Below, one piece after another: positions 41,564-49,780 of a stretch of DNA of 64,000 nt. The translations under genes were made by a program, and so were the position numbers. Each line of letters opens with the position of its first letter. The stretch's first letter is position 1. This DNA comes from Streptomyces mobaraensis. Its GTDB lineage: Bacteria > Actinomycetota > Actinomycetes > Streptomycetales > Streptomycetaceae. The stretch spans positions 6,510,001 through 6,574,000 of the forward strand of contig NZ_CP083590.1 of NCBI RefSeq assembly GCF_020099395.1, written 5' to 3'. The notes under the pieces were generated by a model. The model was not told the DNA's origin. It made no database searches and worked only from the letters and a program-made list of their open reading frames with translations.

Positions 41564-42241
41564 TCAGGCCCCGGCCGTCCCGACGGCCGCCGGAGCGGTC
41601 TCCCCGCTCGTCAGCGGGCGTTCCGCCGACGCGCCGCGAGCCGGCTCGAAGAGGCGCAGGAAGAACTGGGCGAGCGGGCCGATCGTCACCGCGAACAGTA
41701 CCGTCCCGGCGCCCACCGAGCCGCCGAGCGCGAAGCCCGTCGCCAGCACCGCCACCTCGATGCAGGTGCGCACCAGCCGCACCGAGCGGCCCGTCCTGCG
41801 GTGCAGGCCGGTCATCAGCCCGTCGCGCGGGCCCGGGCCGAAGTGGGCCGATATGTACAGGCCGGTGGCCGCGCCGCACAGCACCACGGCGAAGGCCAGC
41901 AGCGGGATCCGCGTCCAGAACGAGTGCTGCGCGGGGACCAGCCCCAGCGTCGCGTCCATCGCCAGCCCGATCACCAGCACGTTGGACACCGTGCCCAGCC
42001 CCGGGCGCTGCCGCAGCGGGATCCACAGCAGCAGTACCAGCGCGCCGATCAAAACCGACGCCGTCCCGATCGAGATCCCGGCGTGCCGGGCCACGCCCTG
42101 GTTGAGCACGTCCCAGGGCGCGAGGCCGAGCCCCGCCCGCAGTTGCAGCCCCGCGCTCGCCCCGTACAGCGCCAGGCCCGTGTAGAGCCGGACGAGACGG
42201 CCGGCGACCGCCGTCGCCGTGACCCGTGTCGGTGTGGGCAC
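41564..42241 (-). CDS. yczE: YczE family membrane protein
   Basis: 225 residues, five predicted membrane helices. 'GLQLRAGLGLAPWDVLNQGV', 'GISIGTASVLIGALVLLLWI', 'SAHFGPGPRDGLMTGLHRRT' match the YczE family (transport function suspected, substrate unknown). It is divergent from the MocR-type regulator, the conserved yczE-yczR pairing. Confidence 0.85.
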   Translation of the reverse strand: MPTPTRVTATAVAGRLVRLYTGLALYGASAGLQLRAGLGLAPWDVLNQGVARHAGISIGTASVLIGALVLLLWIPLRQRPGLGTVSNVLVIGLAMDATLGLVPAQHSFWTRIPLLAFAVVLCGAATGLYISAHFGPGPRDGLMTGLHRRTGRSVRLVRTCIEVAVLATGFALGGSVGAGTVLFAVTIGPLAQFFLRLFEPARGASAERPLTSGETAPAAVGTAGA

Positions 42242-42307
42242 AGCCCCTCCCCAAAAGTCATGGCCGCGCCCCGGTGGTGGTGCATGTGGCCTGTCGCATG
42301 GCAGTCT

Positions 42308-42378
42308 GTGGACCGTAAGTGATGATGATCCATGGCCAATTTCTGAAAGGTGGACCGCAAACGTGAGTCAGTGGACCG
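42308..42378 (+). promoter_or_regulatory. Phased GTGGACCG repeats, probable YczR operator
   Basis: GTGGACCG occurs at 42308, 42350 and 42371; spacings of 42 and 21 bp place all three on the same face of the helix. The second is preceded by AAAG, like known MocR-family half-sites. The third lies inside the yczR coding start. Confidence 0.6.
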
Positions 42379-43880
42379 CCTCGGTGGGGGCGCAGCAGCT
42401 CGCCCGTCTTCTGGACGCCCAGGGCGGCGGCCCGGAGACCCGGGGCGGCGTGACGCCCCTCAACGGCCGCCGCACGCCCGCCTACCGCTCGCTCGCCGAC
42501 CGCGTCCGGCTGCTCGTCCTGGAGGGCCGCGTCCCGGTGGCCGCCCGGCTGCCCGCCGAGCGTGAGCTCGCCACGGCCCTCTCCGTCAGCCGGACCACCG
42601 TCGCCGCGGCCTACGAGGCGCTGCGCGGCGAGGGGTTCCTCGAATCCCGGCGCGGGGCCGGCAGCTGGACCGCCGTGCCCGCCGGGAGCCCGCTGCCCAC
42701 CCGGGCCCTGGATCCGCTGCCGCCCGAGACCGCCGGCTCGATGATCGACCTCGGCTGCGCCGCGCTGACCGCACCCGAGCCCTGGCTGACCCAGGCGTTC
42801 CAGGGGGCGCTGGAGGAACTGCCGCCCTACGCGCATACCCACGGCGACTACCCCGCCGGGCTCCCCGCCCTGCGCCGGGCCCTCGCCGACCGCTACACCG
42901 CGCGCGGCATCCCCACCATGCCCGAGCAGATCATGGTGACCACCGGGGCCATGGGCGCCGTCGCCGCCATCGGCCGGCTGCTGGCCGGGCGCGGCGAGCG
43001 GGTGGCCGTCGAGTCACCGTCGTACGCCAATGTCCTTCAGCTGCTGCGCGAGGCCGGTGCCCGGCTCGTACCCGTCGGCATGGCCGACCGGCTCGGCGGC
43101 TGGGACCTGCCCGCCTGGCGCCAGGTCCTGCGGGACGCCGCCCCCCGGCTGGCCTACGTGATCGCCGACTTCCACAACCCCACCGGTGCCCTCGCCCCCG
43201 AGTCCCAGCGGCGCGAACTCGTCGAGGCGGCGCGGTCCGCCGGCACCGTACTGGTCGCCGACGAGACCATGACCGACCTCGCCCTGGAACCCGGGCTGGC
43301 CATGCCCCGCCCCGTCTGCGCCTTCGACCCGGCCGGCAGCACGGTGGTCACCGTGGGCTCCGCCAGCAAGTCGTTCTGGGCCGGGCTGCGGATCGGCTGG
43401 GTACGCGCCGCCCCCGAGGTGATCCGCAGCCTGGTCGCGGCCCGCGCCTATGCCGACCTCGGAACGCCCGTACTGGAACAGCTCGCCGTCACCCGGCTGC
43501 TGGACACCGGCGGGTGGGAGGAGGCCGTCGCCGCGCGCCGCGCCGAAGTGCTCGACAGCCGGAACGCGGTCGTCGCGGCCCTCGAAGCGCGGCTGCCCGA
43601 CTGGGAGTTCACCGTCCCGAAGGGCGGCCTCACCCTGTGGGTACGCACCGGCGGCCTGTCCGGCTCGCGGATCGCCCAGGTCGGTGAACGGCTGGGGGTA
43701 CGCGTGCCGTCCGGTCCGCGGTTCGGGGTGGACGGCGCCTTCGAAGGGTACGTACGGCTGCCGTTCACCGTCACCGGGCCGGTCGCCGACGAGGCGGTGT
43801 CCCGGCTCGCCGAGGCCGCCCGCCTGGTGGCCAGCGGCGCCCCCGTGGCGGCCGACGCGCCGCGCACGTTCGTGGCCTGA
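42363..43880 (+). CDS. yczR: MocR/PdxR-type regulator (GntR HTH + aminotransferase-like domain)
   Basis: 505 residues. Winged HTH 'AYRSLADRVRLLVLEGRVPV', 'RLPAERELATALSVSRTTVA' then a fold-type I aminotransferase domain with 'YVIADFHNPTGALAPESQRR' and the PLP-lysine in 'VGSASKSFWAGLRIGWVR'. Members sense PLP or an amino-acid aldimine. Divergent to yczE, which it is expected to control. GTG start at 42363. Its last ~870 nt are overlapped in antisense by the long open frame at 43014-46550. Confidence 0.92.
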   Translation: MSQWTASVGAQQLARLLDAQGGGPETRGGVTPLNGRRTPAYRSLADRVRLLVLEGRVPVAARLPAERELATALSVSRTTVAAAYEALRGEGFLESRRGAGSWTAVPAGSPLPTRALDPLPPETAGSMIDLGCAALTAPEPWLTQAFQGALEELPPYAHTHGDYPAGLPALRRALADRYTARGIPTMPEQIMVTTGAMGAVAAIGRLLAGRGERVAVESPSYANVLQLLREAGARLVPVGMADRLGGWDLPAWRQVLRDAAPRLAYVIADFHNPTGALAPESQRRELVEAARSAGTVLVADETMTDLALEPGLAMPRPVCAFDPAGSTVVTVGSASKSFWAGLRIGWVRAAPEVIRSLVAARAYADLGTPVLEQLAVTRLLDTGGWEEAVAARRAEVLDSRNAVVAALEARLPDWEFTVPKGGLTLWVRTGGLSGSRIAQVGERLGVRVPSGPRFGVDGAFEGYVRLPFTVTGPVADEAVSRLAEAARLVASGAPVAADAPRTFVA

Positions 43881-46550
43881 GGGGTCGGCGGGGTCTGCGG
43901 GAAAGCGGCCCTGGGTGTCCGCCCGGTACGGGTCCTGACCGCCGACCGGGTAGACGTGCGCCGGTGCGTAGGAGTCGGGGGCGACGGGGCCGGCAGGGTC
44001 GGCGGGGCTCGCGTGGCGGCCGGTGCTCGTGCGGACCGAGGGGGCCGCTGTGTGGTGACCGGCGTGCCGGGAGCCCGCGTGGAGCGAAGGGTCCACCGGG
44101 AAGTGGCCGGAGCGGTCCGCCTGCGGCCGGCCCGGGGCGTCCTGCCGGTGGTGGCCGGCGTCCCACGCGCCGTCGTGGCCCGGACCGGCCGGCGGGAAGC
44201 CGGCGGAGGCGTCCGCCGGGAAACCGCCCGGGACGTCCGCCGGGTAGCGCCCGGAGGCATCCACCGGCGCGTGGCCCATGCCGTCCGCCGGCCGGTGACC
44301 GGCGGACCCCACGTGAGCGCCGTCGTGGGCCGGGGAGCCCGCGGCGTAGTGGCCGGAGCCGTCCGCCAGTTGCCCGCCCGGGACGTACGCCTGCGGGTGG
44401 CCGGCGTGCCGGGCACTCTCCGGGAGCTGGGGATCCATCGCGTAGGGGCCGGAGGCGTCGCCCGGGTAGCGGCCCGACGGGTCGGGCGGCGCGGGGCGGG
44501 CACCGCTCGCGCCCGCCCGGCCCCCACCGTCCGGGCGGGCCGCCGGGCCGTCCTGCGGCAGACCGGCCCCGCTCTGCGCGAGCGCTCCCGCGCCGTCCGC
44601 CGGATAGTGGCCCGACGCCGCGGGCGGCGCGGAGGCGGCGCCGGAGGTGAATGCCTGGCTCCGGCCGTGCGGGCGGGCCGCCGGGCCGTCCTCCGGCAGG
44701 TAGGCCGAGGTCCGCGGGGGCGCTCCCGCGCCGGGGCCGTCGGCGAACCGTGAGCCTTCGGGGGCCGGGCCACTCGCCGCGTAGCGGTCCGATGTTTCCT
44801 GCGGTGCGCCGGCGGTCGCGGACGCGTGGTCCCGGCCGTCCGGCGGCAGGTAGGCCCCGTACTGCGAGGGCGTGCCCGGGCCGTCCGCCGGGTGGCGGCC
44901 CGACGCGTCCGCCGGTGCGCCGGCGGTGCCGTTCGCGGGGGCGTGATCCCAGCCGCCCCGGCGCGCCCCGGCGCCTCCCGCGCCGTCGGCGTAGGGCTCC
45001 GGCGGGCGGGGGGACGGGTGGGGCGCCGGGGCGGCGAGCTGTTCCGTCGGGGGCCATGGGGGGAGGAGGTCCGCGACGGCGCGGCGGTGGGGTTCGGGGG
45101 CGCCCTCGTCGTACGGGTCGGGGGTGGCCGGGACCTGGAGGCGGTGGACCGGGCCGGTGCCCAGGCGGGCGTAACCCCGGCCGGGGGGCACCTCGTTGAC
45201 GGGCGTGGTCTGCGGCAGTTCGCCGAGCGTGCCGCGCACCTGGCCGGAGGGGACCGGACCCAGGACCACCCGGGCCCGGGTGTGGGCGAGCACCGCCTCG
45301 GTGAGCAGCCGTTCGCTCTCCAGCTGTTCGCCGAGGGCGACGGTCACGTTCGCGGCCCGGCCGTGCCGCAGCGGCACTTGGAGCAGTTCCTGCGGGTCGG
45401 GGCGGCCCTCGCCGGCGGCGAGGGCGCTCAGCGCCGCGGGGCGGTCGACGACGATCCACAGCGGGCGGCGGACGTCCTCCGGGGCCGGACGGCCCTGCTG
45501 CCGGGCCGTGTTGGTGGCCACCAGCCGCCGCTGGGTCTCCCGCGCGGCCCATTCCAGGGCGGCCGTCGCGCCGGGCGGCGCCGACTCGACGGCCAGGACG
45601 CCCTCCCGGCCGGCCAGGCACGCGTACTCGCCCGCCCCGCCGCCGTCCACGATCACCACGTCCCCGTGGTGCAGGGCCTGCAGCAGCACCGAGCGGAGCA
45701 GCGTGGTGACGCCGCTGGCGGGCCGGCCGAGGGCCAGCAGGTGGGGTTCGGAGGACCGCTGGCCGGTGCGCCAGATGACCGGCGGGACGTCGCGCGTGAT
45801 GTTCCCGTCGGTCACCGGCAGGGTCCGCTGGACGGCCTCGGGGTCGGTGAAGCCCAGCAGGACCTCGCCGGGGGCGGTCACGAAGCGCTGGGCCCGGATG
45901 CCGGCGGGGAGGGCGGGCAGGACGGACAGGTCGAGGACGCCCTCCTCCTCGTCCCAGACGAAGCGGTACTCCCGGCCCCGGCCCGCCTTGGTCTGCAGCA
46001 GGTGCTCGATGCGGGCGCGGGCCTCGCTCTCCCCGTCGGTGAAGTACGCGGGGTAGCGCAGCCGCAGGGCGACCAGCCGGCCCTCGTCGTCGAAGGCGTG
46101 GTCGTCGAACGCCTGCCGCCAGACGCCGCCGTGGGAGTAGAGCGGCGTCGGGTCGAGCGGCGAGGAGAAGTACGGGACGAGGGCTTCGTACAGGGCCTGG
46201 AGGCGTCCCTCCACCGGGTCCTGACGGTTCGTCGGGGCGCCGGCGCGGTCCCGGCCGCGCCACGCGCCGGCGGCCAGCAGCGCGGCGGCGGCCAGCGGGG
46301 GCCCGTAGGGGATGAGGGCGACGATGAGCATGCAGGAGGCGGCCAGCAGCAGCGCGGCGCCGCGCCGGTCCCGGGGGGTGCGGGCCCAGCCGCGCCGCCC
46401 GGCCGCCGCCAGCGAGCGCAGGCCGCGGCCGATGGTGATGACCGGGTGCAGCACGTCGCGGGCGCTGTCGGTGACGCTGTGGGCGAGCTCCCGGCCGGGG
46501 GTGAGCGGGGCTCGGTCGGTCAGGGTGCGGGGGACTCCGCGCCGGCCCAT
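43014..46550 (-). CDS. FtsK/TraB-like membrane protein with long low-complexity tail (3' end uncertain)
   Basis: The first ~540 residues are credible: two membrane helices ('GAALLLAASCMLIVALIPYG' and next), then a domain related to SpoIIIE/FtsK/TraB ATPases: 'VIWRTGQRSSEPHLLALGRP', 'ASGVTTLLRSVLLQALHHGD', 'VVIVDGGGAGEYACLAG', 'PLWIVVDRPAALSALAAGEG'. The P-loop reads GRPASGVTT: the Lys is missing, so ATP hydrolysis is doubtful. The next ~350 residues are Pro/Gly/Ala repeats (GHYPADG, GRYPADV type). Beyond about 43880 the frame runs antisense to yczR, and the real stop may be earlier. Likely cotranscription partner: the 64-residue membrane protein gene at 46642. Confidence 0.7.
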   Translation of the reverse strand: MGRRGVPRTLTDRAPLTPGRELAHSVTDSARDVLHPVITIGRGLRSLAAAGRRGWARTPRDRRGAALLLAASCMLIVALIPYGPPLAAAALLAAGAWRGRDRAGAPTNRQDPVEGRLQALYEALVPYFSSPLDPTPLYSHGGVWRQAFDDHAFDDEGRLVALRLRYPAYFTDGESEARARIEHLLQTKAGRGREYRFVWDEEEGVLDLSVLPALPAGIRAQRFVTAPGEVLLGFTDPEAVQRTLPVTDGNITRDVPPVIWRTGQRSSEPHLLALGRPASGVTTLLRSVLLQALHHGDVVIVDGGGAGEYACLAGREGVLAVESAPPGATAALEWAARETQRRLVATNTARQQGRPAPEDVRRPLWIVVDRPAALSALAAGEGRPDPQELLQVPLRHGRAANVTVALGEQLESERLLTEAVLAHTRARVVLGPVPSGQVRGTLGELPQTTPVNEVPPGRGYARLGTGPVHRLQVPATPDPYDEGAPEPHRRAVADLLPPWPPTEQLAAPAPHPSPRPPEPYADGAGGAGARRGGWDHAPANGTAGAPADASGRHPADGPGTPSQYGAYLPPDGRDHASATAGAPQETSDRYAASGPAPEGSRFADGPGAGAPPRTSAYLPEDGPAARPHGRSQAFTSGAASAPPAASGHYPADGAGALAQSGAGLPQDGPAARPDGGGRAGASGARPAPPDPSGRYPGDASGPYAMDPQLPESARHAGHPQAYVPGGQLADGSGHYAAGSPAHDGAHVGSAGHRPADGMGHAPVDASGRYPADVPGGFPADASAGFPPAGPGHDGAWDAGHHRQDAPGRPQADRSGHFPVDPSLHAGSRHAGHHTAAPSVRTSTGRHASPADPAGPVAPDSYAPAHVYPVGGQDPYRADTQGRFPADPADPSGHERARRVGRHGGAAGHQAGGLGEPGHRLVGDRPGDGERQPYVPFEGAVHPEPRTGRHAYPQPFTDLGDPRAGQAAGAYPQGEAALRDGELPVGQPRFEGRDDRVPAVEHFGAARGDGLLPPAGVQQPGDGELFQYGRSEVGIGAGRDQAADHLGGGAYPADPQPGPERLAGGAHGDHRAAGRVEGADGAGHGQPGFQGEVGHGLVGDQYGAGGPRRLDEFAPLGLGGEGTGGVVEVGDHVGQPGGGVPQDLAPGGQVPAAEPVGHADGYEPGTGLAQQLKDIGVRR

Positions 46551-46641
46551 GGCGGCCTCCTGACGTCGGGGCGGGGTGGGGCTTCGGGGTGGACGGGCGC
46601 CGCGCGCGGCGGGACGGACCGGTACCGCGCGCGGCGGGCGG

Positions 46642-46836
46642 TCAGAACCGCAGCCCGCCCAGCAGTCCGGCGAGGCTGGCGCCGCCCGCCTTGATGCTGG
46701 GGGCGATGGCGGTGCCGGCGAGGTAGAAGCCGAACAGGGCGCAGACGAGGGCGTGGCTGGCCTTGAGACCGTCCTTGCGGAAGAACAGGAACACGACGAT
46801 GCCCAGCAGCACGACGCCGGAGATGGAGAGGATCAT
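46642..46836 (-). CDS. Small two-helix membrane protein
   Basis: 64 residues: 'MILSISGVVLLGIVVFLFFR', a short basic turn KDG, 'ASHALVCALFGFYLAGTAIA' and a Gly-rich end. It lies 91 nt upstream of the FtsK/TraB-like gene in the same direction. Similar small proteins accompany TraB/Spd spread genes of Streptomyces elements, so a joint membrane complex is plausible. ATG preceded by GGAGG. Confidence 0.8.
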   Translation of the reverse strand: MILSISGVVLLGIVVFLFFRKDGLKASHALVCALFGFYLAGTAIAPSIKAGGASLAGLLGGLRF

Positions 46837-46904
46837 GGGAGGTCTCCTGTTGGTGGGGCGGTCACCATGAGTCCTCCCAGCGTCACAGCAAGCACGGATC
46901 CGGA

Positions 46905-46958
46905 CATCCGGGAAGAGGCACACGAGTGACGCATCCGGGGAGAGGCGCACGAGTGACG
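46905..46958. repeat. 27-bp tandem duplication
   Basis: Two units of CATCCGGGAAGAGGCACACG plus AGTGACG (46905-46931, 46932-46958), differing at two positions. It lies 70-120 nt upstream of the small membrane protein gene and could be a doubled regulator site. The rest of the 46837-47147 gap shows nothing else. Confidence 0.7.
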
Positions 46959-47147
46959 CGCGGCCGGTTCACCCGCCCGGCCGCGACCGGGCCGTCCGGG
47001 GTTCCGGGCGGATCGGGCGTACGTAGGGTGGGTCGTGGGAAAGATCGGGAACCGGACCGTGTACCGCGGCCCCGACCCACGCCGGGCCCGTGAGCGGCCC
47101 GGACCGACCGGCCCCGCCGTGGGCCCCGACCCCGAGGACCGCCGACC

Positions 47148-47591
47148 ATGCCCGAGCCGACGCCCGGCGCTGAACCCACCCCGCCCGCCTCCGGCCCCGC
47201 CGAACCCGCGCACGACCCTGAGGTGCTCCAGCTCGCGGCCAAGGTCTTCGACCTGGCCCGGCACGGGGACACCGACACCCTCGCCGCCTATGTGGACGCC
47301 GGGGTGCCGCCGAACCTGACCAACGACCGGGGCGACACCCTCGTGATGCTCGCCGCCTACCACGGGCACCCCCGGACCGTCGCCGCCCTGCTGGACCGGG
47401 GTGCCGACCCGAACCGGGCCAACGACCGCGGGCAGACGCCGTTGGCCGGGGCGGTCTTCAAGTCCGAGGACGAGGTGGTCCGGCTGCTCGTCGCGCACGG
47501 CGCCGACCCGGCGGCCGGGGTGCCGTCGGCGGTCGAGACGGCGGGCATGTTCGGCCGGCAGGACCTGCTGGAGCTGTTCGGGGGCGCGTAG
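47148..47591 (+). CDS. Ankyrin-repeat protein
   Basis: 147 residues. After a Pro-rich start come three to four ankyrin units: 'VFDLARHGDTDTLAAYVDAG', 'LTNDRGDTLVMLAAYHGHPR', 'LLDRGADPNRANDRGQTPLA', 'LLVAHGADPAAG'. Protein-binding scaffold; partner unknown. Confidence 0.9.
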   Translation: MPEPTPGAEPTPPASGPAEPAHDPEVLQLAAKVFDLARHGDTDTLAAYVDAGVPPNLTNDRGDTLVMLAAYHGHPRTVAALLDRGADPNRANDRGQTPLAGAVFKSEDEVVRLLVAHGADPAAGVPSAVETAGMFGRQDLLELFGGA

Positions 47592-47751
47592 CGCGGGGTG
47601 CGCGGTCCCGGGAAGCGCAGGTTTTACGGGTGACGACCGGGCAAGACGCATCCGCGTGAGCCATAAGCGAATAAACGGCGCCAAAGTGCGTACCCATACC
47701 GGAAGGGACCAACGGGACCACGTGTCCCGCCAGACTCTCCGACAGGTGATC

Positions 47752-49383
47752 ATGGGTGCCGAGCGCAGACGAACCCCGAAGACCGTACGGGGTGCCCCCG
47801 CACGGGGTGGCACCTCGTCGACCGACCGGCTGCTCCGCACGCTGCTGCGGCGGAGCAAGTCGCCCCTGAGTATCGAGGAGGTCACGGTCGCGGACCGCCC
47901 GGAGGTCCGCCGTGCCGTGTCCGCCGCGGCGCTCGGCAACATGATGGAGTGGTTCGACTTCGGTGTGTACGCCTATGTGGCGGCCACCCTCGGCAAGGTC
48001 TTCTTCCCCTCCAGCTCCCCGGGCGCCCAGGTCATCTCCGCCTTCGCCACCTTCGCCGCCGCCTTCCTCGTCCGCCCCCTTGGCGGGCTGGTGTTCGGGC
48101 CGCTCGGCGACCGCGTCGGCCGGCAGCGCGTCCTCGCCGCCACGATGATCATGATGGCGGTCAGCACCTTCGCCGTCGGCCTGCTCCCCACCTACGGGAC
48201 GATCGGCGTCGCCGCACCCGTCCTGCTGCTGCTCTGCCGCCTGGTGCAGGGCTTCTCGACCGGCGGCGAGTACGCCGGAGCCACCACCTACATCGCCGAG
48301 TACGCCCCCGACAAGCGCCGCGGCTTCCTGGGCAGCTGGCTCGACTTCGGCACCTTCGTCGGCTACGCGCTCGGCTCGGGCCTCGTCACCGTGCTCACCG
48401 CCGTCCTCGGCGACGACGGGATGACGGACTGGGGCTGGCGGCTGCCCTTCCTGCTCGCCGGACCGCTCGGCCTGATCGGCCTGTACATGCGGATGAGGCT
48501 GGAGGAGACCCCCGCCTTCCGCGCGGCGGCCGAGGCCGGCGTCGCCCCCGCCGCCCGCGACGAGGAGGCGGTGGCCGAGGGCGCCGAGGAGGCCCGCCAG
48601 TCCGGCCACGGCCGGCTGCGCGAGATCTTCACCAAGCACTGGCACGCGGTGCTCATCTGCATGGGCCTGGTGATCGTCTACAACGTCACCAACTACCTGG
48701 TGACGTCCTACCTGCCCACCTACATGACCGAGACGCTCGGCAAGGACCCCACCACGGCCCAGCTGCTGATCCTCGGCACCATGATCGTGGTGGCGCTCAC
48801 CATCACCACCGTGGGCCGCTCCTCCGACCAGTGGGGGCGCCGGCCGATGTTCATGGTCGGCAGCGCCGCGATGGTCGCCCTGGCGATCCCGGCGATCCTC
48901 CTGATCCGGGCCGGGGGCACGCTGCTGCCGGCGCTCGGCTGCCTGATGCTCGGGCTGCTGCTCGTCGTCTTCGCCGGCACCGCCGCCTCCACGCTCCCCG
49001 CCCTCTTCCCCACCCGGATGCGGTACGGCGCGCTCTCGGTCTCGTTCAACATCTCCGTCTCGCTCTTCGGCGGCACCACCCCGCTGGTGGTCTCCGCGCT
49101 GCTGGAGCAGACGGGGGACCGGATGATCCCCGCCTACTACCTGATGGGCGCGGGCGTCGTCGGCTTCGTCTCCGCCTTCTTCCTGCACGAGACGGCCGGC
49201 AAGCCGCTGCGCGGCTCGGGCCCGATGGTGGAGTCCCCGGAACAGGCCCGCCGCCTGGTCGCCCGCAGCCGCACCGAGGCCGGCCGCCGGGCCAGGGACG
49301 TCTGGCTCCACCTGCGCCACCCGGGGCGGGCGCACGAGGAGTCCGGGCCGCCGTCCGACGGCCCGGGCGACGACCGCTCCTGA
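47752..49383 (+). CDS. MHS-family (ProP-like) major facilitator transporter
   Basis: 543 residues with twelve membrane helices. Family blocks: 'GNMMEWFDFGVYAYVAATLG', 'VRPLGGLVFGPLGDRVGRQR', 'GFSTGGEYAGATTYIAEYAP', 'RRGFLGSWLDFGTFVGYALG', 'NVTNYLVTSYLPTYMTETLG', 'ALFPTRMRYGALSVSFNISV'. MHS members are proton symporters for osmolytes or organic acids (proline, betaine, ketoglutarate). The N-terminal ~45 residues are a basic extension. ATG at 47752 follows AGGTG. Confidence 0.93.
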   Translation: MGAERRRTPKTVRGAPARGGTSSTDRLLRTLLRRSKSPLSIEEVTVADRPEVRRAVSAAALGNMMEWFDFGVYAYVAATLGKVFFPSSSPGAQVISAFATFAAAFLVRPLGGLVFGPLGDRVGRQRVLAATMIMMAVSTFAVGLLPTYGTIGVAAPVLLLLCRLVQGFSTGGEYAGATTYIAEYAPDKRRGFLGSWLDFGTFVGYALGSGLVTVLTAVLGDDGMTDWGWRLPFLLAGPLGLIGLYMRMRLEETPAFRAAAEAGVAPAARDEEAVAEGAEEARQSGHGRLREIFTKHWHAVLICMGLVIVYNVTNYLVTSYLPTYMTETLGKDPTTAQLLILGTMIVVALTITTVGRSSDQWGRRPMFMVGSAAMVALAIPAILLIRAGGTLLPALGCLMLGLLLVVFAGTAASTLPALFPTRMRYGALSVSFNISVSLFGGTTPLVVSALLEQTGDRMIPAYYLMGAGVVGFVSAFFLHETAGKPLRGSGPMVESPEQARRLVARSRTEAGRRARDVWLHLRHPGRAHEESGPPSDGPGDDRS

Positions 49384-49470
49384 GCCCCGCCCCTCCTAGT
49401 ACGGCCGCGCCGCCCTCCCGGGACACCGGGAACGGGCGGCGCGGCCGTCGTACCGCCTTACACGGGCTTC

Positions 49471-49780
49471 TCCGTGCCCTCCGGCCTCATGCGGTCTCTT
49501 CCGTGCCCTCCGGCCTCATGCGGTCTCTTCCGTGCCCTCCGGCCTCATGCGGTCTCTTCCGTGCCCTCCGGCCTCATGCGGTCTCTTCCGTGCCCTCCGG
49601 CCTCATGCGGTCTCTTCCGTGCCCTCCGGCCTCATGCGGTCTCTTCCGTGCCCTCCGGCCTGACGCGGTCTCCTCCGTGCCCTCCGGCCTCACGCGGTCT
49701 CCTCCGTACCCTCCCGCCTGACGCGGTCTCCTCCGTGCCCTCCGGCCTCCCGCCTCACGCGGTCTCCTCCGAGTCCTCCG
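49471..49780. repeat. 29-bp minisatellite from the 3' end of the FUSC gene
   Basis: About ten head-to-tail units of 29 bp. Six units nearest the transporter gene are identical (TCTCTTCCGTGCCCTCCGGC then CTCATGCGG); units nearer the FUSC gene are increasingly diverged, and the last one is the FUSC 3' end itself. On the minus strand each unit reads ...GAGACCGCRTGA..., i.e. the codons E-T-A-stop of the FUSC gene. Confidence 0.9.

Noticed and set aside
49471..49780. CRISPR array
   Set aside because: Repeats are directly adjacent 29-mers without spacers.
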